A program made the position numbers and the translations under genes. Below, in pieces: positions 34,265-43,395 of a stretch of 64,000 bases of DNA. Source of the stretch: Sulfuricella sp. (GTDB lineage: Bacteria; Pseudomonadota; Gammaproteobacteria; Burkholderiales; Sulfuricellaceae); contig JAHFRP010000002.1 of the NCBI GenBank assembly GCA_023266195.1, forward strand, positions 268,135 to 332,134. Direction: 5' to 3'. The notes under the pieces are model-generated. The model saw only the letters and a list, made by a program, of their open reading frames with translations. It did not search any database and was not told where the DNA came from. How positions within the stretch are numbered: position 1 is the stretch's first letter; each line of letters opens with the position of its first letter.

Positions 34265-34351
34265 GATTATCTCCTTATGCTCAGGGCTTCGTGACTCTTC
34301 AATCTGAAATCTAGCAGAAATTGCACTATAATTGCCGAATTTCACAAACTC

Positions 34352-37300
34352 ATGAAGTTACTCGGCCCTTCTCTCCCTGCCCCAGGATCGCGCAAGCGTT
34401 CTGCCAAGCTCCACGGATCGAGCGATGCCATGGCGTTGGCGCAGCTGGCGGGTCAGGCCAAGCCCTTGATCGTACTCACTGAGACAGCGGCCGACGCCCA
34501 GCGGTTGCATGACGAAATCCCCTATTTCGCGCCTAATCTTTCGGTCCATCTGCTGCCGGACTGGGAAACCCTGCCCTACGACCAATTCTCGCCCCACCAA
34601 GACCTGATTTCGGAGCGTCTGGCAACACTCTACCAGATTTCGCAAAACGCATGCGACATCGCTATCGTCCCGGCCACCACCGCGCTTTACCGCCTGCCGC
34701 CGCGCGAATTCCTGGCCGCGCATACGTTCTTCCTGAAGCAGGGAACCGAGCTCGACCTGGATGCCCTGCGCGGCCAGTTGACCCTGGCCGGCTACACCCA
34801 CGTCACCCAGGTGTTGAGTCCCGGCGAATACAGCGTGCGCGGCGGCATCGTCGATTTGTTCCCGATGGGCAGCCCGCTGCCCTACCGGCTGGATTTGTTC
34901 GACAACGAAATCGAGACCATCCGCACCTTCGACGCAGACACCCAGCGCAGCATCTACCCGGTCAAGGAAATACGGCTCCTGCCGGCACGGGAATTCCCGC
35001 TCGACAAAGCCGGCCAGGATACATTCCGCCGTAATTTCCGCGAAAAATTCGAGGGCGACCCGTCCAAAAGCCGCTTGTACAAGGATGTCAGCCAGGGCAT
35101 GGCGCCGCCCGGCATCGAATACTACCTGCCGCTGTTCTTCGACAAGACCGATACGCTGTTCGACTACCTGCCGCAGAACGCGCTGGTTTGCCTCTACGCA
35201 GGGCTGGAAACCGCGGCGCAAAACTTCTGGAAGGACACCCAGTCGCGCTATCAGCTGCTGCGCGGCGACCGCGACCGTCCCCTGCTGCCGCCGCAAGAGC
35301 TGTTCCTGCCGGTGGAAACGCTGTTTGCCGCACTCAAGCCCCACGCGAGGATCGAAATACCGACCGGCGAAGCCGACGACGATTCAGAACTCAAAACTCA
35401 AAATTCGACACTCGCTCTTCCTACCGTCCAGGTGGACCGCCGCGCCGACAATCCGGTCATCCTGCTGGAAAGGTTTCTGGCCGGCTTCGACGGGCGCACC
35501 CTGCTGCTGGCGGAAAGCCTGGGCCGGCGCGAAACCATGGCGCAATTCCTCGGGCAACATGGCCTGAAACCCGCCGTTTGCGAGAGCTACGCCGACTTCC
35601 TCGCCGGCAGCGAAAAGTTCATGCTTGGCGTAGGGCCGTTGAGCACCGGGTTCACCACGCCTTCCCCCGCGCCCCTCGCCTTCATCACCGAAAGCGAGCT
35701 GTACGCCACTCAGGTGCGCCAGTCGCGCCGCCGCGATGCCGCGCGCAAGTCGTCCACGGAGAACATGCTGCGCGACCTGTCCGAGGTGCGCATCAACGAT
35801 CCGGTCGTACACGAACTGCACGGCATCGGCCGCTATCTGGGCTTGGTCAGCCTCGACCTGGGCGAAGGAGAAACCGAATTTCTCCATCTCGAATATGCCG
35901 GCGGCGACAAGCTTTACGTGCCGGTATCGCACCTGCACCTGATCGGCCGCTACAGCGGCGCATCGCCGGAATCCGCGCCGCTGCACCGCCTCGGCAGCGG
36001 CCAATGGGAAAAAGCCAAGAAAAAGGCGCTCAAGCAGGCGCGCGACACCGCAGCCGAGCTGCTCAACCTCTATGCCCAGCGCGCCGCGCGCCAGGGGCAC
36101 GTGTTCCGGATCAAGCCGCAGGATTACGAGACTTTCGCCGCCGGCTTCCCGTTCGAGGAAACGCCGGATCAGGCGGCCGCGATCCAGGCCGTAATCGAGG
36201 ACATGGCATCCGGCCGGCCGATGGATCGGCTGATCTGCGGCGACGTCGGTTTCGGCAAGACCGAAGTGGCGCTGCGCGCGGCCTTCGTTGCCGTGGCGGA
36301 CGGCAAACAGGTCGCGATCCTGGTGCCCACCACCCTGCTCGCCGAGCAGCATTTCCAGAATTTTTCCGACCGCTTCGCCGAGTGGCCGATCAAGATCGGC
36401 GAACTGTCGCGTTTCCGCTCGGCGAAGGAACAGACCGAGGCGCTCAAGGGACTGGCCGACGGCAAGATCGACATCGTCATCGGCACCCACAAGCTGATCC
36501 AGAAAGATATCAAATTCAATAATCTGGGGCTAGTCATCGTCGATGAAGAGCACCGCTTCGGCGTGCGCCAGAAAGAGCAGCTCAAGGCGCTGCGCGCGGA
36601 AGTGGACGTGCTGACGCTGACCGCGACGCCGATCCCGCGCACGCTGTCGATGTCGCTGGAGGGCTTGCGCGACTTCTCGGTGATCGCCACCGCGCCGCAG
36701 CGGCGCCTGTCGATCAAGACCTTCGTTACCCCTTTCAGCGAGGGCATCGTCCGCGAAGCGGTGCTGCGCGAACTCAAGCGCGGCGGACAGGTGTATTTCC
36801 TGCACAACGAGGTCGATACCATCCTCAACATGCGGGAAAAACTGGCCCAGCTCCTGCCCGAGGCGCGCATCGGCATCGCCCACGGCCAGTTGCGCGAACG
36901 CGAGCTGGAGCACGTGATGCGCGACTTCTACCAGCAGCACTTCAACCTGCTGCTGTGCAGCACCATCATCGAAACCGGCATCGACATTCCCACCGCCAAC
37001 ACCATCATCATCCACCGCGCCGACAAATTCGGCCTGGCGCAACTGCACCAGCTGCGCGGGCGGGTCGGGCGTTCGCACCACCAGGCCTATGCCTATCTGC
37101 TCACGCCCGGCAGCGAGGCCATCACCACGCAGGCGAAGAAACGCCTGGAAGCGATCCAGTCGCTGGAAGACCTGGGCGCCGGCTTCTACCTGGCCATGCA
37201 TGACCTGGAAATCCGCGGCGCGGGCGAGATCCTGGGCGAGTCCCAGAGCGGTGAAATGCAGGAAATCGGCTTCAATCTCTATTCCGACATGCTCAACCAG

Positions 37301-37786
37301 GCGGTGAAGGCACTCAAGGCCGGCAAGGAGCCGGACATCGCCCAGCCGCTCGGGGTGACTACCGAAATCAACCTGCACAGCCCGGCGCTGCTGCCCAACG
37401 ACTACTGCGGCGACGTCAACGAGCGCCTGACCTTGTACAAACGCCTGGCCAACTGCGCCACGCTGGAGGAACTCGACCGGATCAACGAGGAACTGATCGA
37501 CCGCTTCGGGCTGCTGCCCGACTCGGCCGCCTCCCTGCTCGATACGCACCGCCTGCGCATTCTCGCCAAGCCCCTCGGCATCGCCAAGATCGATGCCAGC
37601 AGCAGCGGCGTCCTGCTGCAATTCATCCCCAATCCCCCGATCGATCCGGTTAAAATCATTCAGATAATCCAGACCAGACCGGGCTGCAAGCTGGCCGGCC
37701 CGGATCGGCTGAAAATCAGCCGGGAAATGCCGGAAGTGAAGAACCGGGTGGAGCAGATTAACGCTTTGTTGAAAGAGTTGAGTTAA
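34352..37786 (+). CDS. mfd: Transcription-repair coupling factor Mfd
   Basis: A 1144-residue protein, the usual Mfd length. In order: UvrB-like N-terminal modules (VLPGEYSVRGGIVDLFP-type segment near 150-170), an RNA polymerase-interacting CarD-like domain near 490-570 (DPVVHELHGIGRYLG), the RecG-like translocase with Walker A GDVGFGKTEVA near 630 and DEEHRFGV near 730, and a C-terminal TRCF domain. It removes stalled RNA polymerase and recruits UvrA. The linker near 345-355 is encoded by A/C-rich repeat-like DNA (see findings). It diverges from the helical-protein gene. Confidence 0.96.
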   Translation: MKLLGPSLPAPGSRKRSAKLHGSSDAMALAQLAGQAKPLIVLTETAADAQRLHDEIPYFAPNLSVHLLPDWETLPYDQFSPHQDLISERLATLYQISQNACDIAIVPATTALYRLPPREFLAAHTFFLKQGTELDLDALRGQLTLAGYTHVTQVLSPGEYSVRGGIVDLFPMGSPLPYRLDLFDNEIETIRTFDADTQRSIYPVKEIRLLPAREFPLDKAGQDTFRRNFREKFEGDPSKSRLYKDVSQGMAPPGIEYYLPLFFDKTDTLFDYLPQNALVCLYAGLETAAQNFWKDTQSRYQLLRGDRDRPLLPPQELFLPVETLFAALKPHARIEIPTGEADDDSELKTQNSTLALPTVQVDRRADNPVILLERFLAGFDGRTLLLAESLGRRETMAQFLGQHGLKPAVCESYADFLAGSEKFMLGVGPLSTGFTTPSPAPLAFITESELYATQVRQSRRRDAARKSSTENMLRDLSEVRINDPVVHELHGIGRYLGLVSLDLGEGETEFLHLEYAGGDKLYVPVSHLHLIGRYSGASPESAPLHRLGSGQWEKAKKKALKQARDTAAELLNLYAQRAARQGHVFRIKPQDYETFAAGFPFEETPDQAAAIQAVIEDMASGRPMDRLICGDVGFGKTEVALRAAFVAVADGKQVAILVPTTLLAEQHFQNFSDRFAEWPIKIGELSRFRSAKEQTEALKGLADGKIDIVIGTHKLIQKDIKFNNLGLVIVDEEHRFGVRQKEQLKALRAEVDVLTLTATPIPRTLSMSLEGLRDFSVIATAPQRRLSIKTFVTPFSEGIVREAVLRELKRGGQVYFLHNEVDTILNMREKLAQLLPEARIGIAHGQLRERELEHVMRDFYQQHFNLLLCSTIIETGIDIPTANTIIIHRADKFGLAQLHQLRGRVGRSHHQAYAYLLTPGSEAITTQAKKRLEAIQSLEDLGAGFYLAMHDLEIRGAGEILGESQSGEMQEIGFNLYSDMLNQAVKALKAGKEPDIAQPLGVTTEINLHSPALLPNDYCGDVNERLTLYKRLANCATLEELDRINEELIDRFGLLPDSAASLLDTHRLRILAKPLGIAKIDASSSGVLLQFIPNPPIDPVKIIQIIQTRPGCKLAGPDRLKISREMPEVKNRVEQINALLKELS

Positions 37787-37860
37787 GTGAGGAGAGAAGA
37801 GTTGGGAGTGATGAGTGAAATCTGGTTTTACTCCTCACTCCCAACTCCTCACTCCTGACT
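37787..37860. repeat. Long imperfect palindrome after mfd
   Basis: GAGTTGGGAGTGATGAGT at 37799-37816 faces ACTCCTCACTCCCAACTC at 37830-37847 with one mismatch, and the symmetry continues loosely outward to 37787 and 37859. The GAGTGAGGAGT type is a common dispersed repeat. It fills the mfd-DUF1015 gap and could act as a terminator or processing hairpin. Confidence 0.65.
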
Positions 37861-37878
37861 AAAAAATAAGGAACCACC

Positions 37879-39120
37879 ATGCACCTCGTCCGCCCCTTTG
37901 CCGGATTAAGACCGGCCCCTTCCCGCGCCGCCGCCGTGGCGGCGCCGCCCTACGACGTGCTTTCCACCGAGGAAGCAAGGATGCGCGCCGCGGGCAAGCC
38001 GTGGAGTTTCCTGCACATATCCAAGCCGGAAATCGACCTGCCGGCGGGAACCAATCCCTACGCGGCGGAAGTTTACGCCAAGGCGGCGGAAAACCTGAAG
38101 ACCATGCTGGCCGAAGGCATCCTGGCGCGCGACGCCGAGCCTTGCTATTACGTTTACCGGCTGATCATGGGCACGCATGTCCAGACCGGCTTGGTGGCCG
38201 CCGCATCGGTGGCGGACTACGATGCCAATCGCATCCGCAAGCACGAATTCACCCGGCCCGATAAGGAAGACGACCGGGTGCGCCAGATCGAGGCGCTCAA
38301 CGCCCAGACCGGCCCGGTACTGCTGGCCTACCCCGACGCGAAAGAAGTGGACGACATCCTGGCACAAGCCTCGGCAGCCTTGCCGGATGCCGACGTCACC
38401 GCCGATGACGGCATTCGCCACAGCCTGTGGGCGATTCGGGATCGGGGGATGCTCGACAAACTGACCGCCGCCTTCGACGTCATGCCGGCGCTGTATATCG
38501 CCGACGGCCATCACCGTTCAGCTGCTGCATCGCGCGTGGCCGCTGCGCGCAAAGCCGCCAATCCCGGTCATTCCGGCGAGGAGGGCTACAATTATTTCCT
38601 GTCGGTGATCTTTCCCCATCACCAGATGAAGATCATGGATTACAACCGCGTCATCACCGACCTGAATGGCCTGGATGCGCCGGAGTTTCTTCGGCGTGTC
38701 TGCGAAAAATTCTCGGTGCAGACCAGTGACGTGCCGGTAAAACCGGGCAAACCGCGTGAATTCGGGCTCTACTTGACCGATCAGTGGTACCGCCTGGAAA
38801 TCCGCCCGGAACTCGTTCCCGCGGCCGACCCGGTGGCGCGCCTGGACGTGAGCCTGCTACAGGATAACCTGATCGCCCCGGTTCTCGGCATCGGCGACCC
38901 GCGCCGCGACAAACGCATCGATTTCGTAGGCGGCATCCGCGGTTTGCCGGAGTTGGAAAAGCGCGTCGACAGCGGCGAAATGGCCGCCGCATTCGCCCTG
39001 TTCCCAACCGGGATGGAAGACCTCATGGCGGTGGCGGACGCGGGCGAGGTGATGCCGCCCAAGTCCACCTGGTTCGAGCCGAAGTTGGCGGACGGGCTCG
39101 TGTCGCATGTGCTGGATTGA
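37879..39120 (+). CDS. DUF1015 family protein
   Basis: A 413-residue protein with the DUF1015 pattern: RPFAGLRPAP at the N-terminus, AAPPYDVLS, a central ALYIADGHHRSAAA motif and a C-terminal VGGIRGLPELEKRVDSGE. The DGHHR segment resembles the ParB/SbnI-type ATP-dependent serine kinases, and some DUF1015 genes lie beside serC/serA, which suggests serine metabolism; no such gene is here. AAGGA precedes the ATG. Confidence 0.85.
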   Translation: MHLVRPFAGLRPAPSRAAAVAAPPYDVLSTEEARMRAAGKPWSFLHISKPEIDLPAGTNPYAAEVYAKAAENLKTMLAEGILARDAEPCYYVYRLIMGTHVQTGLVAAASVADYDANRIRKHEFTRPDKEDDRVRQIEALNAQTGPVLLAYPDAKEVDDILAQASAALPDADVTADDGIRHSLWAIRDRGMLDKLTAAFDVMPALYIADGHHRSAAASRVAAARKAANPGHSGEEGYNYFLSVIFPHHQMKIMDYNRVITDLNGLDAPEFLRRVCEKFSVQTSDVPVKPGKPREFGLYLTDQWYRLEIRPELVPAADPVARLDVSLLQDNLIAPVLGIGDPRRDKRIDFVGGIRGLPELEKRVDSGEMAAAFALFPTGMEDLMAVADAGEVMPPKSTWFEPKLADGLVSHVLD

Positions 39121-39122
39121 GA

Positions 39123-39149
39123 AAAGCGGCCTGCCGCGTGGCCGCTTGT
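39123..39149. terminator. Hairpin between the DUF1015 gene and flgL
   Basis: AAGCGGCC faces GGCCGCTT around a short GC-rich loop, just after the stop codon of the rightward gene and before the end of leftward flgL. T runs on either side are weak. Confidence 0.5.
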
Positions 39150-39179
39150 TTGCAGCGGCCGACTGCCGATAGCCGACCG

Positions 39180-40394
39180 CTAGTTCATATAGTTGAACAA
39201 GGACAATCCCTGGATTTGAACAAACGATTTTTGTGCTGCCTGCAAGCTGGTCTGTTCCTTGGTCAAATCGGTAAGAGCCTTGGTGTAATCCAGGTCTTGC
39301 AGCGTTGAAAGGGTTTGCTGATACTGCAGTTGAACGTCCGCGTTTGCACTTTTTGCCGAGTCATTTTCATTCATCCGCGACCCAACCGAGGCGCGTACCG
39401 TCGATATGTTTTGCAGCGCCTGATCTATATTCTGAATGGCTGTCCTGACGCCGTTCGTGAGCTTGGCAAAGGCCGCCGAACTCCCGCTGGACGGAGTTTC
39501 GAGTTGGGTAATCAGGTCGCCCAGGGTCTTGAACATATCCACGTTGGTGCTGCCCTGCACCGTGAAGGTATCGCCCGTCTGCGGCGCTCCCTTGACGTCC
39601 GCCGACCAACCGTTATAGCTGATCGCACCGCCGGAAGTAAACGAGGCTCCCGTCGCCAAGGTTGCTCCCGTTGTGGCATCGGTCACGTCAAACGTTGTCG
39701 CAGACGTGAATTTGACGGTCACGGTGTCCCTTAGCTTAGGGTTTGACAAATCGGTAACCGTGGCCGGATCGACTACGCCAGTGCCGGTATTCGTTGCGGC
39801 AGCCGTAGCGACAACCGTGCCGTTGCCGTTCCTGATGCTTTGAAAAACATCCGATCCGGAGTCGCTCACCGCGATCTGCCGCGACGGGCTGATCTGGACC
39901 AGGCGCTGCCCTTGGTCGCCCAGGTAGTTCACACCGGTGCCCGATGCGTTTTCGACGAACGGCTTGGTTGCGCCTTTATAGCCGGAAAACAGGTACTGGC
40001 CATTACCGTCCGTACTATTTGCCAATCCCAGCAATTCCTGATAGCTACCACGGAGGGTCGCCGCAATTCCCGCACGGTTATTGTCGGTGACCGCCGAATT
40101 CGGCGCCTGGAGCGCGGAGGTTCTTACATCCTGAAGCAAGCCGGTGATACTGTTCAGAATGCTGTCTTCCATCCCCAGTCCACTCGTCACCGTTTGCATG
40201 TTGGTGTCGTATTGTTTGTTGAGCGAACTCGATTGACTCACCTCCAGCACCTTGGCGGAAGCGATAGGGTCATCCGCGGGTGTAAGAATACGGCGGGTGG
40301 CCGCGATCTGCTGCTGGGTTTTGACAAGGTCGGCATTTTGCTGCTGGATGCCGCTGACACCGAGATCGTATATCGTGTTTGTGCTGATTCGCAT
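39180..40394 (-). CDS. flgL: Flagellar hook-filament junction protein FlgL
   Basis: A 404-residue flagellin-like protein: helical N-terminus (MRISTNTIYDLGVSGIQQQNADLVKTQQQIA) and C-terminus (LQDLDYTKALTDLTKEQTSLQAAQKSFVQIQGLSLFNYMN), with a beta-rich centre. The central DTVTVKFTSATTFDVTDATTG...YNGWS...GDTF module closely parallels one in FlgK. It is exported and forms the junction zone with FlgK. GGGGGG lies before the ATG, 12 bp after flgK. Confidence 0.95.
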   Translation of the reverse strand: MRISTNTIYDLGVSGIQQQNADLVKTQQQIAATRRILTPADDPIASAKVLEVSQSSSLNKQYDTNMQTVTSGLGMEDSILNSITGLLQDVRTSALQAPNSAVTDNNRAGIAATLRGSYQELLGLANSTDGNGQYLFSGYKGATKPFVENASGTGVNYLGDQGQRLVQISPSRQIAVSDSGSDVFQSIRNGNGTVVATAAATNTGTGVVDPATVTDLSNPKLRDTVTVKFTSATTFDVTDATTGATLATGASFTSGGAISYNGWSADVKGAPQTGDTFTVQGSTNVDMFKTLGDLITQLETPSSGSSAAFAKLTNGVRTAIQNIDQALQNISTVRASVGSRMNENDSAKSANADVQLQYQQTLSTLQDLDYTKALTDLTKEQTSLQAAQKSFVQIQGLSLFNYMN

Positions 40395-40406
40395 GGCTTG
40401 CCCCCC

Positions 40407-42344
40407 TTAGTTGCCCAGATTGAGCAGGGTATTGAACAGTGTCGAAGCAATCTGCATCATCTTGCCGGCCGCCTGATAGGCTTGTTGATAACGCATCAGG
40501 TTGGCCGCCTCTTCGTCGAGGTTGACCCCGGACACCGATTGTTGCGCCTGCTGGGTCTGCGCCACCAGGTTGTTCTGCGCCGCGGCCATCACCTGAATCT
40601 CGCGGGTCTTGGTACCGACGAAGCTGACCAGCTGACTGTAAGCGCCCTGATAAGAAGTCGTACCTCCGGCCAGGGTGTTCTGTGTTTGCAGCCCGGCCAG
40701 CAACAGGGCGTTACGGTTATCGGAAACGCCGGTGACGCCCGGGCCGACCGTGAAAGTATCGCCGGCGGCAGGTGCCCCGGTCAATTTTATCGTCCAGCCA
40801 TTGTAGGTTGCCGACGCCCCTTTGGTGGGGTCGTAATCCACGCCGGTAGCAAGCACTGTGGACGTCGTATTGTCGGTAACGCTGAAATGAGTCGCATCGG
40901 TGAAAGCGATCGTCACGTTGTCCTGTAAATTGGCATTGGGCGGAGGCGGCGTGTTCACGCTGCCGGCGCTGATTTTCCCCGTGCCAATGTTGGCCAACGT
41001 GGCGCCGGCGGCGATCGGCGCGGCAGCGGCAATCTTGGCCGTATCGTTTATCGCCACGCCGATATCTCGTGCACCGTTGCGGGTCGGCTGGATCAGGAAG
41101 CTCGCGGCATAGGTTGCCACAGCGGGGGGCGTAACCACAATGCTTAAACCATCCGCAACGTAGGGATCTGCCGATGTGCCGCTTCCCGTCATCGCGACGG
41201 CCTGGTTCGTCGTCGTGTTCAACATCTTCCACGCGGAGCCGTCATAGCTCAGGCGGTAATCGCTGGTCGTCAGCGCGCCGGTATCGCTGATGGTGACGGC
41301 AGCGCTAGCTCCGGTCGGGTTGAGCGTATCGGGAATCACTCCTGGCGCGGGCACACGGAAAAAGTCGCCCCCCATCGCCCCATTCAAATCCATGCCCAGT
41401 TGGTGCTGATCGTTAAACGTTTGCGCCAAGCCTATCGCTACGCGGCCAAAAGCATTCTGGGCTGGGTCGAGGGCCTCGCTACGGAAGGCCAGCACGCCGC
41501 CTAGACTGCCTCCTTGCATGCTCCCTTGCCCGAGCAAAACCGTACTTCCGCCCACTTTCATCCCCACTTCAAGCTGCCTGGGATCTTCCGGCGAAGGCGT
41601 CGCCGTCAAGGTAAAGGACTGCTGGCCGATCACCAAGGTCTGGCCGTTGCCGATAAAGACATTGAGGCTGCCATCGTCCTGCTTGACAGTGGTGACCTGA
41701 ACGATTTTATTAAGGTCCGAGATCAGCTGGTCGCGCTGGTCAAGGAGATCATTGGCGGGCAATTGATCGTTCGAGGCGCTCTGGGCAAGCACGATCTGCC
41801 GATTGATCGTGGCAATTTGCTGGGCGTAGGAGTTGACCTCGCCGATGCCGCTCACAACCTCGCCATTGACGCCGTCGCGAATTTCCTGGAAGCGCTGGTC
41901 CAGTGCCTGGAACCGCGAAACCATCGCTTGCGCGCCACTCAACATCGTTTGGCGTGCGGGTGTCGAAGAAGGGCTCGTCGCGACATTCTGAGCGCCATTG
42001 AAAAAATCCTGCAACGCCGGCGATAGTCCCGCAGTGGCGTCGGCCAGCATATTGTCGATTTGCGAAATCTGGGCGCTATAGGTATCCAGCTGGCTGGACT
42101 GGGTCTGCGCCTGCAATACCTGGCCGTTCAGTACCTCGTTGTATATGCGCCTGACTGTATCCACCTGCACGCCCTGTCCGATAAATCCGGCACCGGTATA
42201 CAACGGAATATTGCTGCTCTGGATGATCTGCTGACGGCTATAGCCGGGGGTGTTGACGTTGCTGATGTTATGGCCGGTCGTCGTAAGCCCGGCCTGGGCT
42301 GCATTCAAGGCGCTGACGCCGATTCCGAAGATACTGTTTCCCAT
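40407..42344 (-). CDS. flgK: Flagellar hook-associated protein FlgK
   Basis: A 645-residue protein with the rod/hook N-terminal motif (SALNAAQAGLTTTGHNISNVNTPGYSRQ) and a C-terminal helical segment (SGVNLDEEAANLMRYQQAYQAAGKMMQIASTLFNTLLNLG). A central DNVTIAFTDATHFSVTDNTTS module is shared with FlgL. It caps the hook for filament assembly. CAGGAGAG precedes the ATG, and a sigma-28 promoter lies about 65 bp upstream. Confidence 0.96.
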   Translation of the reverse strand: MGNSIFGIGVSALNAAQAGLTTTGHNISNVNTPGYSRQQIIQSSNIPLYTGAGFIGQGVQVDTVRRIYNEVLNGQVLQAQTQSSQLDTYSAQISQIDNMLADATAGLSPALQDFFNGAQNVATSPSSTPARQTMLSGAQAMVSRFQALDQRFQEIRDGVNGEVVSGIGEVNSYAQQIATINRQIVLAQSASNDQLPANDLLDQRDQLISDLNKIVQVTTVKQDDGSLNVFIGNGQTLVIGQQSFTLTATPSPEDPRQLEVGMKVGGSTVLLGQGSMQGGSLGGVLAFRSEALDPAQNAFGRVAIGLAQTFNDQHQLGMDLNGAMGGDFFRVPAPGVIPDTLNPTGASAAVTISDTGALTTSDYRLSYDGSAWKMLNTTTNQAVAMTGSGTSADPYVADGLSIVVTPPAVATYAASFLIQPTRNGARDIGVAINDTAKIAAAAPIAAGATLANIGTGKISAGSVNTPPPPNANLQDNVTIAFTDATHFSVTDNTTSTVLATGVDYDPTKGASATYNGWTIKLTGAPAAGDTFTVGPGVTGVSDNRNALLLAGLQTQNTLAGGTTSYQGAYSQLVSFVGTKTREIQVMAAAQNNLVAQTQQAQQSVSGVNLDEEAANLMRYQQAYQAAGKMMQIASTLFNTLLNLGN

Positions 42345-42407
42345 TTGATCTCTCCTGGCTCCCGGAATGCCACACGGGCATTTCTCCCCTGCCGCCGATT
42401 TAATGTC

Positions 42408-42434
42408 TTATCGGCAATAAATGCCGAAACTTGA
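42408..42434 (-). promoter_or_regulatory. Sigma-28 (FliA) promoter for flgK-flgL
   Basis: On the minus strand TCAAGTTT, an 11-bp spacer and GCCGATAA match the flagellar sigma-28 consensus (TAAAGTTT-N11-GCCGATAA) at 15 of 16 positions, with the exact spacer length. It lies just after flgJ and would make flgKL a late transcription unit. Confidence 0.9.
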
Positions 42435-42436
42435 CC

Positions 42437-43390
42437 CTACCCGGCCAGCGCCTGCCGCATGGTTTCGCTGTTCACCACCCGCTCCAGTTTGCCGGCATAC
42501 ATCGGGTCGGTTGCGTAGCCGGCTTGCTGCAATGCGCGTGCAAAGTCCGCCACGCTGCCATTCTGTCCGAGCAACGCCTGGTAGCGTGGGCTGTTCTTCA
42601 GCAATGTCGCATAATCGCGAAAGCTTTCCGCGTAAGATTCATAAGCGCGGAACTGTTCCCGCTTGCTCTGCGGAGACCCACCGACATATTCGGTCGTGGC
42701 TGCGGCGACCTTGGCGCCATCCGATTTTGCGCCCGCCTTGATGCCAAACAGGTTGTAGCTGTTGTTGCCATCCGTAGCGAGAATTTGCCGCTTGCCCCAA
42801 CCGCTTTCCAGCGCCGCTTGCCCGAGCAGATAATGAGGCGGGATGCCAAGTGCTTTTCCCGCTGCCGCCGCATGAGGCCAAAGTTTGTCGACAAATTCCT
42901 TGGGAGTTTTGAAGGCGGCACCGGGTGCCGAGTCCTGACTGCCGGGCGCTGGCTCCCAAGCGCCCGCCGCCAGGCTTGGGATGGCGGATTCGGCAGCCTG
43001 CGCATCCATGGCCGTCGGCCGAGGTTCCGGCGTCGATACGGGAACCTGTACTGCGCCCTGGGCGGGAAGATCGCCGTTGACGATACCAGTGCGGGTCAAT
43101 TGCTTCACCATCATGTCGGCCAAGCCGATACCTTTTCCGGCCGACAACTTCTGCGCCAACTGTTGGTCGTACAGCTGGGTATAGAGCTTGCTCTGCTCGC
43201 TGTCGAACAATCCTTCCTGCGGCGTCGCCTCGCGCATGCTTTTGAGCAGCATATTCGTGAAAATACTCTCGAACTGCTGTGCAACCGCCTTGAGCGCGGC
43301 ATTGGGGTCGCTCTTCGCCTGCAATCGAAGCTTGCCGACGCTTTGCGCGTCGAGCGCGAATCCGGATGAGATGTCCTGTGCCGGGAGCAT
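42437..43390 (-). CDS. flgJ: Flagellar rod assembly protein and muramidase FlgJ
   Basis: A 317-residue two-domain protein. The N-terminal part (VAQQFESIFTNMLLKSMREATPQEGLF) is the rod-cap domain; the C-terminal part (IPPHYLLGQAALESGWGKRQI...NSYNLFGIKAG...) is a glucosaminidase-type peptidoglycan hydrolase with catalytic Glu in ALESGWG. It opens the wall for the rod. It starts 5 bp after flgI. Confidence 0.95.
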   Translation of the reverse strand: MLPAQDISSGFALDAQSVGKLRLQAKSDPNAALKAVAQQFESIFTNMLLKSMREATPQEGLFDSEQSKLYTQLYDQQLAQKLSAGKGIGLADMMVKQLTRTGIVNGDLPAQGAVQVPVSTPEPRPTAMDAQAAESAIPSLAAGAWEPAPGSQDSAPGAAFKTPKEFVDKLWPHAAAAGKALGIPPHYLLGQAALESGWGKRQILATDGNNSYNLFGIKAGAKSDGAKVAAATTEYVGGSPQSKREQFRAYESYAESFRDYATLLKNSPRYQALLGQNGSVADFARALQQAGYATDPMYAGKLERVVNSETMRQALAG

Positions 43391-43395
43391 GATTG

